From Phycisphaerae bacterium (lineage in GTDB: Bacteria > Planctomycetota > Phycisphaerae > UBA1845), in NCBI GenBank assembly GCA_029260055.1, contig JAJDDX010000500.1:119467-183466 (forward strand): a stretch of 64,000 nt of DNA. Reading direction: 5' to 3'. The notes under the pieces were generated by a model. It did no database searches. It was not told the origin of the DNA and worked only from the letters and a program-made list of their open reading frames with translations. The translations under genes were made by a program, and so were the position numbers. How positions within the stretch are numbered: position 1 is the first letter of the stretch; each line of letters begins with the position of its first letter. Of the stretch, positions 28,375 through 37,962 are shown piece after piece.

Positions 28375-28743
28375 CTACTCCTCCAGCTTCTCCAGGATGG
28401 TCTCTTGCACCTCTTGGGGGAGGCGACACATAGGGCATATCGGCAGCGCAGTCACCCCTGGCTCCAAAGCCACAGCGACAGCCACGCCGCACTTCCTGCA
28501 CTCCATATCTTGGTCCACGAGCTTGCCCTCGACGACCGGGGGGCGCTGTGCCGCTTCCCTCGCCGCGATCACGTCCTCGTAGTTCGGTGTGCAGTCATCT
28601 GCATAGAAGCCCAGCTCGGCCTCCTCCATATCGACGGCTTCACCAAGCTCTCCGAGGAGGGCCGCCCCCTCTTCGTCGTCACCACGATCCAGCTCTCGCT
28701 TCACGAGCCACCGGAAGGTCCGCAGCTTCAGCAGCTCGTTCAC
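28375..28743 (-). CDS. Hypothetical protein with zinc-ribbon-like CxxC...CxxC
   Basis: MECRKCGVAVAVALEPGVTALPICPMCRLP. Confidence 0.5.
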   Translation of the reverse strand: MNELLKLRTFRWLVKRELDRGDDEEGAALLGELGEAVDMEEAELGFYADDCTPNYEDVIAAREAAQRPPVVEGKLVDQDMECRKCGVAVAVALEPGVTALPICPMCRLPQEVQETILEKLEE

Positions 28744-29192
28744 GAACCCGCCGGAGAGACCGGCTCCGACTTGTCGTCGTGGTCATCCATGATGGCATGC
28801 GCCTCGTCTTCGCTCAGGTTTGGGAGCCGCGAATCAGGGACGCCCTGGGGTCTCCGAGGCATGGGATTCTGCGGCATCGCGAACCGCCGCACCACGGTCC
28901 TGGACAACGACCCGAGTATCGCAAGCAGCTCTTCGGCGACATGGGCCGCAACCGCGGTGAGTCCACCCATCAGGAAGATGTTGAAGAGCCCGTTGCCCGA
29001 ATAGATGGCCCACGCGAACCCAAGACAGAAACCGACCCAGAGAGGATCGCCAAGAACGGCCACCAGCCATCCCCAGAAAGCGTGAGACCTGGTCCGACAC
29101 CAACCCCTCAGCGGCTCGAACCCGCTCGACGACGTGAACACCAGAACGACCCCCACAAGACCACCAAACGCTTCCCAGCTCAGACCTTGCAT
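28740..29192 (-). CDS. Small membrane protein
   Basis: Several hydrophobic segments: FGGLVGVVLVF, FWGWLVAVL, PLWVGFCLGFAWAIY, NIFLMGGLTAVAAHV. Confidence 0.55.
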   Translation of the reverse strand: MQGLSWEAFGGLVGVVLVFTSSSGFEPLRGWCRTRSHAFWGWLVAVLGDPLWVGFCLGFAWAIYSGNGLFNIFLMGGLTAVAAHVAEELLAILGSLSRTVVRRFAMPQNPMPRRPQGVPDSRLPNLSEDEAHAIMDDHDDKSEPVSPAGS

Positions 29193-29201
29193 CGTGGCTC
29201 C

Positions 29202-31844
29202 TCAGAAGGGGACATCGCTGAACTCCTCATCGAACTGCTTCTTGCCCTTGTAGCTCCCGGCGCCACCCTCGTCGTCATCGTCCGGGCTGGAATCAATCTT
29301 CGTCCCGATCTGGTCGAAGTTCATCTGCTCCATGTCCCAGTTGATCACGACGTGGCTCGACCGCGCTCGACGACGGACCTTCAAGGGGACGAACATGAGC
29401 TGCTTGTCGAGCCGCATGTCCGGGTCCTGCCACACGGCGAAGAGGTTGTGGACGTCCATCAGCAACGTGTCGGTGAACGCCAGGGCGTCCTCCAGGCCGC
29501 CTGTGCCCTTGCCCTGCTTCACCGAGTGCCTCGCACCCTTCTTGACCTTGCCCTCGCGAGAGAGCTGGCTGATGCCGAGGATGGGGATGTTCTTGCGGCG
29601 CGAAAGCCGGCGCATCCAGTCGACGGTCTCGTGGATCCTGTCGTACCGGCCGCCCTTGCTCCCTGGCCCCTTCTTTACTTTCCCCTCGTCGACCCTCATC
29701 AGGTAGACGGCATCGAAGACCACGAGCTTCGGTTTGAGGGCGTCGATGGCCGCCTCGATGTACTCGGGCTGGAGCCTGTCCTCGTCGTCGAGGATATAGA
29801 GGTTCTCGCCGATCTCCTCCAGCTTCGTAATGGTCTCTTCGAGCGCTGGCTCGCCCATCATCCCGAGGGTGCCAGCCACGAGGTCGCCGTAGGACAGCCC
29901 GCCGTGCTTGGCGACCATGCGTTCGGCCAGCTCGGTGCGGTTCATCTCGGGGGAGATGATCAGGACCTTGTCGTGGGTCTCCTTGATGATGCCCTGCAAC
30001 CAGACGTGCATCGCGATGATAATGGCCGTCCAGGTGTTGTGGACAATGATGTCGTTGGCGACGAAACACGCGGTTGGATCTACCGTCAAGTCGTAGACCT
30101 TCTGCTCCCCAACGTTCTCGATCGACACCACCTCATCCCAGAAGATCGAGGAGTCCCACCACCACCTGTACTGATCCTCGATGCCATACACTGCTGAGAA
30201 CCCACGAAACGCGGTCATCTTGACGGCGTTGTGGTTTCCGAACAGGTCACGAGTCTGAAAACGAGCGCGGCCCAAGACCTCCGCCACCTTGGCGTGGAGA
30301 CCTCCGGACCACCGCCCGGAACCAACCTTCGACGCACAGCGAAGCTCCTCGACCAACTCGTCTGAAATCCTTGGGGACCCCACGTTGGGGTTTCTCGTTC
30401 GGGGGTTCGAGACGTTCAACCGATCTGCTTTTTGACCCCACAGGGAAAACGCTGACGCGAATGCATTCGCGCAATGCGCGTACACTCTCAACCTCCACGC
30501 ATCGAACCCTCCCTTGATGGGTCGATGTTGCACCCTCGACTGGATTCCAAAACGCAGCAGCAACGACTGAATCTGGCGAACCATCGTCTCCGACGCAAGC
30601 GTGACCAAGGCGTCGCCCCGTTTCGACACCGTTCCATCACACATCCAGAAAATCGACAAGAACCGAGAAAGCTGGTCCTTGGGCAACCGAAATATGGCCT
30701 CAGGCAACACCTTGTTCCGTGCCAACTTCCTGTCAGCCCCGGCGCCTCGCAATATCTCTCGAACCGGGTTCGGACCTACGCTCCCGCGCCTCACCAGGTC
30801 ATAGTCGATCTCATTTCGTGGGGTCACGTCCACGCCAATCATCTCCGCCGCTGAGCAAGCGATCATCAGGATCGCCGGATCGGTGGTCGTGAACCCAACG
30901 TGGTTACCGCTGTAACTCCCCTTCGACAACAAGATGGCCCACAGGTCCAACTCTGCGGGCACCATCCGTGTCGACTGCTCCGGGAACGGCATTTCCGATG
31001 GTAGCGCCAACGACCTGCCCACCTCCAACTCGTCGGCCCTACGCCACCCTTCCGGTGTCAGGAACGGGTGCTCCGGCGTGACCACGACCGACCGGCCGCT
31101 ACGTGTGGTGAAGCGAAGACACTCCTTTCGGCCCGTGTCCACCTTCGCAGTGATGTTCGTTGGGTGTACACCCTCGTCCTTCGACCACGTCGTTACTCTC
31201 TGAACGTCCGACGTGTACACCTCCCGGATGGACCTTGGAACACCTGTCACCGGGTCCACAATTTCAGTGTCTTCGTGGACGCACTTTCCGACGCCTGGGC
31301 GCGCGACGAAGAACGTCAACGTCTGGGGCCACATCCCGAGCGTCATGTCATTCATGGCGTCCCAGGGGAACGGCACACCGATCTCGCCACGTTTGGTGCG
31401 CTCGTACATCTCCTGGACGCCGCGGGCCTCCTGCGCAATCGTCGTGAGCTGGACGTGCTGGATCTTGGCCTGACGCAGCGCATCCGCGAGCGAATGAACC
31501 TCGGTGACCGCGTCATCCTGCTCACCCTCCTCAAGGTGCTCCAAGGATGCCGACAAGCCGTGCTGAAGACACCGGAACTCATGGCGCCTGAAAAGCTGAT
31601 CCGCGAGGTAGGAGAGGTCGGCCCGTTCCTCCTCGTCCGGCTCTCGGATGGACGCGCCCGTCTGCTCGATGACGATACCGATGCCCGGCACCCCCCCGTG
31701 CTCGGATCGGTACTTCTCCAGGAAGCGCCAGGCTGACTTCGAGACGCCCTTGAAGAGGTGCTCGCCGATGCCCAGCTCCTTGGCCCGGAGCATGTCCTCG
31801 TCGCTACGTGTTGCTTGCCAAATAGTTGCTGAATCGAGATCCAA
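29202..31844 (-). CDS. DnaB-like replicative helicase, intein-containing precursor
   Basis: FFVARPGVGK/TWTAIIIAMHVW, KVLIISPEMNRTELAERMVAKHGGLSYGDL, VVFDAVYLM, ILGISQLSREG; probable TTG start. Confidence 0.85.
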   Translation of the reverse strand: MDLDSATIWQATRSDEDMLRAKELGIGEHLFKGVSKSAWRFLEKYRSEHGGVPGIGIVIEQTGASIREPDEEERADLSYLADQLFRRHEFRCLQHGLSASLEHLEEGEQDDAVTEVHSLADALRQAKIQHVQLTTIAQEARGVQEMYERTKRGEIGVPFPWDAMNDMTLGMWPQTLTFFVARPGVGKCVHEDTEIVDPVTGVPRSIREVYTSDVQRVTTWSKDEGVHPTNITAKVDTGRKECLRFTTRSGRSVVVTPEHPFLTPEGWRRADELEVGRSLALPSEMPFPEQSTRMVPAELDLWAILLSKGSYSGNHVGFTTTDPAILMIACSAAEMIGVDVTPRNEIDYDLVRRGSVGPNPVREILRGAGADRKLARNKVLPEAIFRLPKDQLSRFLSIFWMCDGTVSKRGDALVTLASETMVRQIQSLLLRFGIQSRVQHRPIKGGFDAWRLRVYAHCANAFASAFSLWGQKADRLNVSNPRTRNPNVGSPRISDELVEELRCASKVGSGRWSGGLHAKVAEVLGRARFQTRDLFGNHNAVKMTAFRGFSAVYGIEDQYRWWWDSSIFWDEVVSIENVGEQKVYDLTVDPTACFVANDIIVHNTWTAIIIAMHVWLQGIIKETHDKVLIISPEMNRTELAERMVAKHGGLSYGDLVAGTLGMMGEPALEETITKLEEIGENLYILDDEDRLQPEYIEAAIDALKPKLVVFDAVYLMRVDEGKVKKGPGSKGGRYDRIHETVDWMRRLSRRKNIPILGISQLSREGKVKKGARHSVKQGKGTGGLEDALAFTDTLLMDVHNLFAVWQDPDMRLDKQLMFVPLKVRRRARSSHVVINWDMEQMNFDQIGTKIDSSPDDDDEGGAGSYKGKKQFDEEFSDVPF
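30036..31283 (-). mobile_element. Intein inserted at the Walker A P-loop of the DnaB-like helicase, LAGLIDADG-like (degenerate)
   Basis: GVGK/CVHEDTEIVDP...VTPEHPFLTPEGWRRADEL...LSIFWMCDGTVS...ANDIIVHN/TWTA; 416 aa. Confidence 0.93.
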
Positions 31845-31904
31845 AAAGACACCCCTACAGCCCTCCCGCAGGAGGGCCGTCCCTGGCTTCGAGGGGGTTC
31901 GATT

Positions 31905-32549
31905 CTACCCTACCGCAAGACGGTCGCGTAGATCATCACCCGCACCCATACGTCGATTCTCCCCTTCGACATGTATGGGCGCTACGGTCTCCCGAAGAAC
32001 TTCCATCATTGAGATCCCGTACCGCTCGATGAGCTGCTTGGGTCCCAGGTTACTCGTGATGATCGTGGTCCGCTGATGGGCCGACCGAATACGAATCAGG
32101 TTCTCGTAGAGCATCTCCGAGTACCCGCTCGCGCCGCTGTGCTCCTTGCCCAGGTCGTCGATGACCAGGACGTCGACCTCGCGAGCCCGGTCCATGACGG
32201 TGATGTCGTCGTGGAACAGGGTCCGCTCGATGTCGGCCTTGCGCAGGTCCTCGGCCGTGATGAACAGCGAGGGGGCGCCACGCCGCCGGCACTCCTTCAT
32301 GAGGATGACGGCCGCCGACGACTTGCCGAGGCTGTTGTCTCCCCAGAAAAGGAGTCCGTTGCCTGCGTCGAGGTGCGAATCAATGTCGCGAAGGTAGCTC
32401 TCGACCGTGCTTTGGAGCTTCTTGCCCTCGATCTGGACGTACTTCACCGCCCAGAACCGACGCGGGATACGCATCAGCAACATGTGGTCCGCCCTCAACG
32501 GCGTTCGATGTCCTGCCACACGCATGGGATCGCTCTTTCTCCACATCAT
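31905..32549 (-). CDS. DnaC/IstB-like AAA+ helicase loader
   Basis: GLLFWGDNSLGKSSAAVILMKE, VDVLVIDDLGKEH, TTIITSNLGPKQL. Confidence 0.8.
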   Translation of the reverse strand: MMWRKSDPMRVAGHRTPLRADHMLLMRIPRRFWAVKYVQIEGKKLQSTVESYLRDIDSHLDAGNGLLFWGDNSLGKSSAAVILMKECRRRGAPSLFITAEDLRKADIERTLFHDDITVMDRAREVDVLVIDDLGKEHSGASGYSEMLYENLIRIRSAHQRTTIITSNLGPKQLIERYGISMMEVLRETVAPIHVEGENRRMGAGDDLRDRLAVG

Positions 32550-32568
32550 ATTGTAACGCCACGTAGGG

Positions 32569-33030
32569 TCACGCGCTACCCGCCTCGAAGATATCCCCCC
32601 AGCCGTCGACCTCGTCGTTACCGCGATCGTACTCCCGCTCCTGCTTTCGGCGTGAGGCGACCGACTCCTTCGTCGTCCCCTCCACCATCGTCCGGAACGA
32701 GTTTCTGACGGTCCAGAAGTAGCGGAACGGAGGCATCCCCTCCTTGCCCTTCTCGGACCACCAGGTGATGAACCGCTTCACCAGCTCGATGGCACTGTCG
32801 AACTCGACCTCCTTCAGGTAGGCCCTGGCCAGCTTCGACTCCGCTGGGCCCCACTCGATGGTGCCGCACTCCTTACCGAAGACCCTCCAGGTCTCCTCCT
32901 GCCACTCGCTAGCGAGGACCTTCCACGGGCGCCGCTTCACGGCTCGCGTCCGCTTCTTCATCTTGGCCTGCGCGTTCTTCCGCAGGGCCTCACGCCGTAC
33001 CTCGGCGATGGTCTTGTCTCTAACGCCCAT
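32569..33030 (-). CDS. Hypothetical replication-region protein
   Basis: 153-aa ORF next to the loader. Confidence 0.5.
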   Translation of the reverse strand: MGVRDKTIAEVRREALRKNAQAKMKKRTRAVKRRPWKVLASEWQEETWRVFGKECGTIEWGPAESKLARAYLKEVEFDSAIELVKRFITWWSEKGKEGMPPFRYFWTVRNSFRTMVEGTTKESVASRRKQEREYDRGNDEVDGWGDIFEAGSA

Positions 33031-33063
33031 CTCTCCCCCTTCTTACACCATCAGAACGGCGAG

Positions 33064-33369
33064 TCAAAGAGGCGGGAGAACTTCTTCCACATCGACGGTC
33101 GTGACGCGCATAAAGGTGAGCCGGCCCAAGATCCTCACGTCGGCCTCGTAATAGACCTCGATCCAGTGCTTGCCGAAGGTGGACTGGAGCTGCGGGGTGA
33201 GCATGAGGGCCTCCAGTTCGCTCTTGTTCTTGAGCACGACCCTGGCCTTCTGGACGGTGATGACCTCACCCACCCTCCCTCGGCTGAGCCTCACGCGCTC
33301 ACCTACACGCGGGCGCGGCCACATGCTCTTGAGAGCTTCGATCTCGACAAGGTCCTTCGCGTCTTTCAT
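33064..33369 (-). CDS. Hypothetical protein
   Basis: Start MKDAKDLVEIEALK at 33369. Confidence 0.45.
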   Translation of the reverse strand: MKDAKDLVEIEALKSMWPRPRVGERVRLSRGRVGEVITVQKARVVLKNKSELEALMLTPQLQSTFGKHWIEVYYEADVRILGRLTFMRVTTVDVEEVLPPL

Positions 33370-33773
33370 TCGGATGACGCTTCGTCCTCGGCCTTGGTGC
33401 GCCGAGCCATGGCCTTCCCAAGCGGGCCGTTCTTGATCACGTGGGTCATGTACTTCACCCCAAGAAGAAACTTTTCGGAGTCGCCCAGATCGAGCCGCCC
33501 TCGCTCGTCGAGCTGCGGGACGTGCGTGGTCTTGCGCCTGTGCGTGAACGCGGAAGCTCGCGCCGTGCGCCCAACGATCACGATCTCGTCCCTCCGCTCG
33601 TGCCCCCAGGTGGACCCGCCGTAGAGGACACACCAACCGCACATCGGAACCGGCTCGTTGCCGCCCATGGGAGCGGTCATCCAGGCCGCGTAGTTCTTGC
33701 AGTCCCCCATGAGGCACCGGCGCTTCGTTTTGCCGCTGATGGGCTCCAGGACATCGTCCTCGTCGTAGATCAT
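33366..33773 (-). CDS. Hypothetical Cys-containing protein
   Basis: CLMGDCKNYAAW...MCGWCVLYGG. Confidence 0.5.
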   Translation of the reverse strand: MIYDEDDVLEPISGKTKRRCLMGDCKNYAAWMTAPMGGNEPVPMCGWCVLYGGSTWGHERRDEIVIVGRTARASAFTHRRKTTHVPQLDERGRLDLGDSEKFLLGVKYMTHVIKNGPLGKAMARRTKAEDEASSE

Positions 33774-33847
33774 CGCCCTCTCCTTCTACTGAAGGGCTGG
33801 CCCCCTCGGTTGCACTGTCGATGATAGCCTTCCCGCGGAGGAGCCCC

Positions 33848-34666
33848 ATGTCCAGCCTGATCGATTACAGCTACGCGCCCCCCGCGTTTCCGCCGCCGCT
33901 GACCTTCAAAAACGGCCTCTTTACGAAAGGTCGGAAGAGTCGCCGGGTGGACCCCGACAAGGTCCTCATTCTCACGCCAGATCGTAACGAAAAGAAGGCC
34001 GACTACACCGGCGCATTCCTGCCCGAGGCCCGCAAGTTCGCCGACCTCCACGGCATCCCGCGCAGCCAAATCCACACCATCGACGTCGGCAAGTCGATGC
34101 GTTACCGGGCTGACCGATCGCTCGCGCTCATCGAGGAGCACCAGCCCCAGGTTCTCGTGATCTTCTGCCACGGTTACTCGACCGGCATCCAGGTCGGGTT
34201 CCGGAGCCCTTCGAAGGTCAAGCGGAAGCGTGGGTGGTACACGCCCACGACTCGCGCGAAGGAGCAGTTCGACCACCTCGTGGAGTTGATGGCTTCCTGC
34301 AACAAGAACCCGACCATCGCCCTCTACTGTTGCTCGACCGGGGACGACCCGGACAACGACGACGACAGCGCGCCCGGCTCCGGTGATGACTCCTTCGCCG
34401 ATCTGCTCCGCGACGCGCTGTGCGAGGCCGGTTCGCGGACCTGCCGGGTCTTCGCGCACGTCACCGCCGGCCATACGTCCCGCAACCCCCACTGTAAGTT
34501 CTACGACGGCGCCTACTCATCCACGGGTGGCGTCGGCGCTGGACACGTCGCCCGCCCTGGGAGCAACAGCTTCCGGAAGCTCGCGAAGGGACTCAAGACC
34601 GACCTCCGTTTCCGCCTGCCCTTCCTCAGCACGGCTCGCGTCCACGAGCTGCTGGAGAACGTCTAA
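33848..34666 (+). CDS. Candidate caspase/CHAT-like (clan CD-like) hydrolase
   Basis: VLVIFCHGYSTGIQVGF (His-Gly) followed by IALYCCSTGDD (Cys) in an alpha/beta context; ATG at 33848 with ggagg RBS; isolated plus-strand gene. Confidence 0.45.
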   Translation: MSSLIDYSYAPPAFPPPLTFKNGLFTKGRKSRRVDPDKVLILTPDRNEKKADYTGAFLPEARKFADLHGIPRSQIHTIDVGKSMRYRADRSLALIEEHQPQVLVIFCHGYSTGIQVGFRSPSKVKRKRGWYTPTTRAKEQFDHLVELMASCNKNPTIALYCCSTGDDPDNDDDSAPGSGDDSFADLLRDALCEAGSRTCRVFAHVTAGHTSRNPHCKFYDGAYSSTGGVGAGHVARPGSNSFRKLAKGLKTDLRFRLPFLSTARVHELLENV

Positions 34667-35605
34667 GTCCAACCCAAAAAGTTCGACCAAGGTTGGTTCT
34701 GGATCGCGTCCGCGACGAAGGGAGAGTAGGACCTCTCTCCTGGCCGTCTCCGGTGTGAAGTGCCTGGTCCTGGCCCAGTAACGGTTGGCAGTCGCCCCGC
34801 ACGTCTCAACAGGAATCAGGCCACGCCATCGCGCGATGGCATCATCACACGCACCTGAGGCCACGTCACAACGCCCACCCCAGGCCACGACGGGCACCGG
34901 ACACTGCCTGGTCCTATCGCGGCCATGTACGAGGTCTGAGGCCCACCCTAGGAGCGTCTCCCACTTCGCACGGTAAGTCTGCTCCCAGGCCCCCTCCTCG
35001 GTCACTCGGCCCCACCTGGCGGTCGGCTCAACCAGGTCGAGGTTCAGCCCCGCAATCCATCGCTCACGTGCACGACGCGGAGCCCAAACCTCGGAGACGA
35101 CCCGGGAGTGATTCCTCATCGCGTTGATCAGGGTCTCGGTGTTGCCTCGGGTCGTGCGGAGGACCTGGTAGAGCGCCCTCATGTCCTCGCGGTTCTCCCA
35201 GTTGGCCTCGGAAAAGGCCATCCGTGCGAGGACCAGGACGGTGACCCTGAGGAGGACCTCGTCGTCCCCGATGTTGCGTACCTCGGCTCCCCACCTGGTC
35301 ACCCTTTCCTCGTGCCTCGACGGTGCGCGTTGCACCTCGGTCACGCGGCGCGTCAGGAGCCTCGGGGAGTTGACCGTCCGCCGTCCTCGAAGAATCTGGC
35401 TGACCGGGATCCCGGCCGCATGAACGGTCTCGTCCGGAGGATCTTCCTCAACCACCTCGGGCTCCTCGACAAGGGCCTCCACAAAAAGTGCTACCACCTC
35501 AGCATCCGGGTGTTCTTCGACGTCTGGTACAGACTCAACAACGGGGTCGGTGCATCCAAGGAGAAGTGCTGCGAACAAAAGGGAGTGTCTCACAAGGGCC
35601 TCCAT
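34517..35605 (-). CDS. Putative lipoprotein
   Basis: MEALVRHSLLFAALLLGC/TDP lipobox-type signal; overlaps the plus-strand gene tail to tail by 150 nt. Confidence 0.55.
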   Translation of the reverse strand: MEALVRHSLLFAALLLGCTDPVVESVPDVEEHPDAEVVALFVEALVEEPEVVEEDPPDETVHAAGIPVSQILRGRRTVNSPRLLTRRVTEVQRAPSRHEERVTRWGAEVRNIGDDEVLLRVTVLVLARMAFSEANWENREDMRALYQVLRTTRGNTETLINAMRNHSRVVSEVWAPRRARERWIAGLNLDLVEPTARWGRVTEEGAWEQTYRAKWETLLGWASDLVHGRDRTRQCPVPVVAWGGRCDVASGACDDAIARWRGLIPVETCGATANRYWARTRHFTPETARREVLLSLRRGRDPEPTLVELFGLDLDVLQQLVDASRAEEGQAETEVGLESLRELPEAVAPRAGDVSSADATRG

Positions 35606-35722
35606 GGCTCGGGTGCAAAGCGGTTGGACTCGAACCCGCGTGCGTCTCGGCCAGTTGGGCGCGCACATCGGGGTTGGTCTCACCAGTCTATGTCGAGCGG
35701 GTGGAACCCTACTCCGGTGGTT

Positions 35723-36139
35723 TCAGGCTCGCAAGTCCTCGCGCATCTGGTCGTTGGACATGTTGGACCAACGCGTCGAGATCCACCGCTCGGTAAAGGG
35801 GCGGGGCATGCGCCACCTATCACGCGGGAACCTGGCGACCACCTGGATCATGAACGCGACGGCGATCGCGTCGGAGACGCATGGCACCTCCAGGTAATGA
35901 CTGAGAATCGAACGAGCAAGACCCATGGACCCCGGACCGCCCCTCCCCCAGTCGAACACCTCTCCACGACGCATCACCCGAGGGAGCACCCCTCGCTCCT
36001 TGGCCTCCTCGTCGAAGATGAAGACGTCGTGGGGTCCGTGCTCCTTTCGGATGCCGCAGTAGGACAGGTGGCTCGGCTGCATCTCGTCGCTCATCTCACT
36101 CACCATCGTCCTCGAAAAGGCCCTTGCCGTAGCACTCAT
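35723..36139 (-). CDS. Hypothetical protein (DUF6166-like pattern)
   Basis: FDWGRGGPGSMGLARSILSHYL...FMIQVVARFPRDRWRMP; starts overlapping the upstream stop. Confidence 0.45.
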   Translation of the reverse strand: MSATARAFSRTMVSEMSDEMQPSHLSYCGIRKEHGPHDVFIFDEEAKERGVLPRVMRRGEVFDWGRGGPGSMGLARSILSHYLEVPCVSDAIAVAFMIQVVARFPRDRWRMPRPFTERWISTRWSNMSNDQMREDLRA

Positions 36140-37203
36140 CCAATTGGTGTCGAAGGGGGGAAGCTGTCAATCTCGTCCGGACACTCGCCGTCACAGTATT
36201 CTTCGCCGCAGTCGGGACAAGACTCGAACTCGACTGGCCCTGCGGGAAGCGTTTCGGGCACCTCGGTCGAGTCGGTGAGAATCGGGGTCTCGCGCTCACC
36301 CAGCAGGAGCTTGGGCATGTCACCGCGGGCAATCGCCGCCATGCCGGCCCGGGTGAGGACCACCTGGGCGAACGCCTCGATCTCGGCCTTGGCCGACGTG
36401 ACGACCTTGTCCGCCGACTCGCGGAACTGGTTCACCACGAAGGGAGCGTTCTTGCGCAACTCCTGGGCCGCGTGCGTGAGGACCTTGAGCATCTCGCGAG
36501 CCCGGCCCTTCGAGATGGTCTTGCTCCCGTCGAGGATCGCAGCCCAGTCGTCCCGGGCCTTCTCCAGCTCGATGGCCGTTTCGTCGATCTTCTCCTCGAA
36601 GCCTTCACGGATCTTCTGGTGCTCGGCCTGCGCCTCCACCGGGACCGGCTCCATCAGGACGCGACCGATCTCATAGATGGTGCAGGGGGCGCCGACGCCG
36701 CTGTTGAGAGACGTGATGGCCTCGGCGAACTGCGCGGCCGAGAGCTTAATCTCGATCAGGTGGTCGGTCGGGTGGTAGCGGTCGTAGCTGAGCCCGTGGC
36801 AGACCTTCGCCCGCGAGACCGCCATGGTGATGTAGTGCTGGTGCTGCTCCAGGTGCGACCCGAAGAGACGAACCCCACCGCTCACCCGGTTGAACCGGAC
36901 GAGGCCGAACGACTCGTGCTCCTCCTCGATGTCACCGTCACCCGCACCCTGGCGCTTCCTCGTGACGTTCTCGTAGGGCACGCGCTTCTCGGCCGGGGCG
37001 CCGTGCTCGAAACGGTCCACGCCGTCCTCCAGGCGTATGATGGACCTGGTGAAGTCGCGCAGGGTCGCACGCTGGGAGTATGGCGTTGGGTCGCTGCCCA
37101 CCATCCGAATGGTGTAGTCGTCGATGACACTCCGGACGCGGCGGATGAATTCCTTTATATTTCCCTGACCTACCGGCCCGTGACTCTCTTCCTCGTTGCT
37201 CAT
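36136..37203 (-). CDS. Hypothetical protein with C-terminal Cys motif
   Basis: Long ORF; CPDCGEEYCDGECPDE tail; start chosen at MSNEEE downstream of a promoter-like element. Confidence 0.5.
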   Translation of the reverse strand: MSNEEESHGPVGQGNIKEFIRRVRSVIDDYTIRMVGSDPTPYSQRATLRDFTRSIIRLEDGVDRFEHGAPAEKRVPYENVTRKRQGAGDGDIEEEHESFGLVRFNRVSGGVRLFGSHLEQHQHYITMAVSRAKVCHGLSYDRYHPTDHLIEIKLSAAQFAEAITSLNSGVGAPCTIYEIGRVLMEPVPVEAQAEHQKIREGFEEKIDETAIELEKARDDWAAILDGSKTISKGRAREMLKVLTHAAQELRKNAPFVVNQFRESADKVVTSAKAEIEAFAQVVLTRAGMAAIARGDMPKLLLGERETPILTDSTEVPETLPAGPVEFESCPDCGEEYCDGECPDEIDSFPPSTPIG

Positions 37204-37225
37204 AATGAGGCTCATCCCTCTCACC

Positions 37226-37253
37226 ATCCTAGCGTGTAAGGAGCGACAGTCAA
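37226..37253 (-). promoter_or_regulatory. Sigma70-like promoter
   Basis: Minus strand TTGACT-16-TAGGAT. Confidence 0.45.
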
Positions 37254-37287
37254 CCCTGGTGGTTCACCAAAGGTGACGCTGCGATCC

Positions 37288-37962
37288 TCACAGGAACCCG
37301 ACGATGGCGTTGTCCTCTTCGTCTGGCCCTGTGCGCGGCGTGACGCGGGGCTCGATCTCGACAAAACTGAAGTCGCGCATGGGGGATCCGCGGCCGAAGG
37401 AGGGCCGGTCGGAGATGAACTTCAGGCGAAGGACGCGGACGTTCCACCAGACCATCTTGCGGCGCTCGATGGAGTGCAGGGTCCGGGTCTGGATGAGCGC
37501 GCAGGTCCTCTTGGCCCACCGCAGGCCGAGGTGCGCGAGGAAGACCCCGTCCATACCCTTTGATAGCGGCGGGTTCATGACGGAGACGTCGAAAAGGGGC
37601 TCGTTCTTCAGCCGCGGCGGCAGGACCTTCAGGAAGTCGCAAGCGTCGTAGGTGGTGGCCTCGGGGAAGTGTTTGCGGAGGTAGGCGACCCACTCCACGT
37701 CCAGCTCGTAGGCGTGGACCTCGGCGCCGGCCTTGAGGAGCGGCTTCACGAGATTTCCGCAGCCGGCTGTCGGCTCGACCACGCGGTCTCCCGGCTTGAT
37801 GTTCGACCAGTCAACGAACTCCTGCGCGAGCTTCGGGTCGGTGAACCACTGGTCGAGGTCCTCCTTGCGCTCGGGCTCGATGTCGGACGGCAAGAGCCTG
37901 AGCTGGCCCTTCTTGAAAAGGTCTATCTGGCCTCTCGTATCCATCTCTGCTTTGGGCATCAT
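37288..37962 (-). CDS. Adenine-specific DNA methyltransferase-like protein
   Basis: DRVVEPTAGCGNLVKPLL, AYELD, VSVMNPPLSKG. Confidence 0.65.
   Translation of the reverse strand: MMPKAEMDTRGQIDLFKKGQLRLLPSDIEPERKEDLDQWFTDPKLAQEFVDWSNIKPGDRVVEPTAGCGNLVKPLLKAGAEVHAYELDVEWVAYLRKHFPEATTYDACDFLKVLPPRLKNEPLFDVSVMNPPLSKGMDGVFLAHLGLRWAKRTCALIQTRTLHSIERRKMVWWNVRVLRLKFISDRPSFGRGSPMRDFSFVEIEPRVTPRTGPDEEDNAIVGFL

Noticed and set aside
28589-28604. TGCAGTCATCTGCA as a regulatory copy
   Set aside because: Listed in the family but lies inside a CDS (encoding YADDCTPN) with a different centre; may be chance, so not called as a feature.
30465-30485. Palindrome GCGAATGCATTCGC and nearby GCGCAATGCGCG
   Set aside because: Within intein coding sequence (CANAFASAFSL); explained by Ala/Asn codon usage.
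31862-31890. GCCCTCCTGCGGGAGGGC hairpin upstream of the DnaB-like gene as a terminator
   Set aside because: Stem-loop is real, but the T-run is ~12 nt away and overlaps the probable TTG start; could equally be a leader hairpin, so no terminator call.
35621-35690. tRNA-like segment (minus strand GGGTTCGAGTCC T-loop-like sequence)
   Set aside because: T-stem pairs at only 3 of 5 positions, and no matching acceptor stem or anticodon arm could be laid out; at most a relic or coincidence in the 35606-35722 gap.
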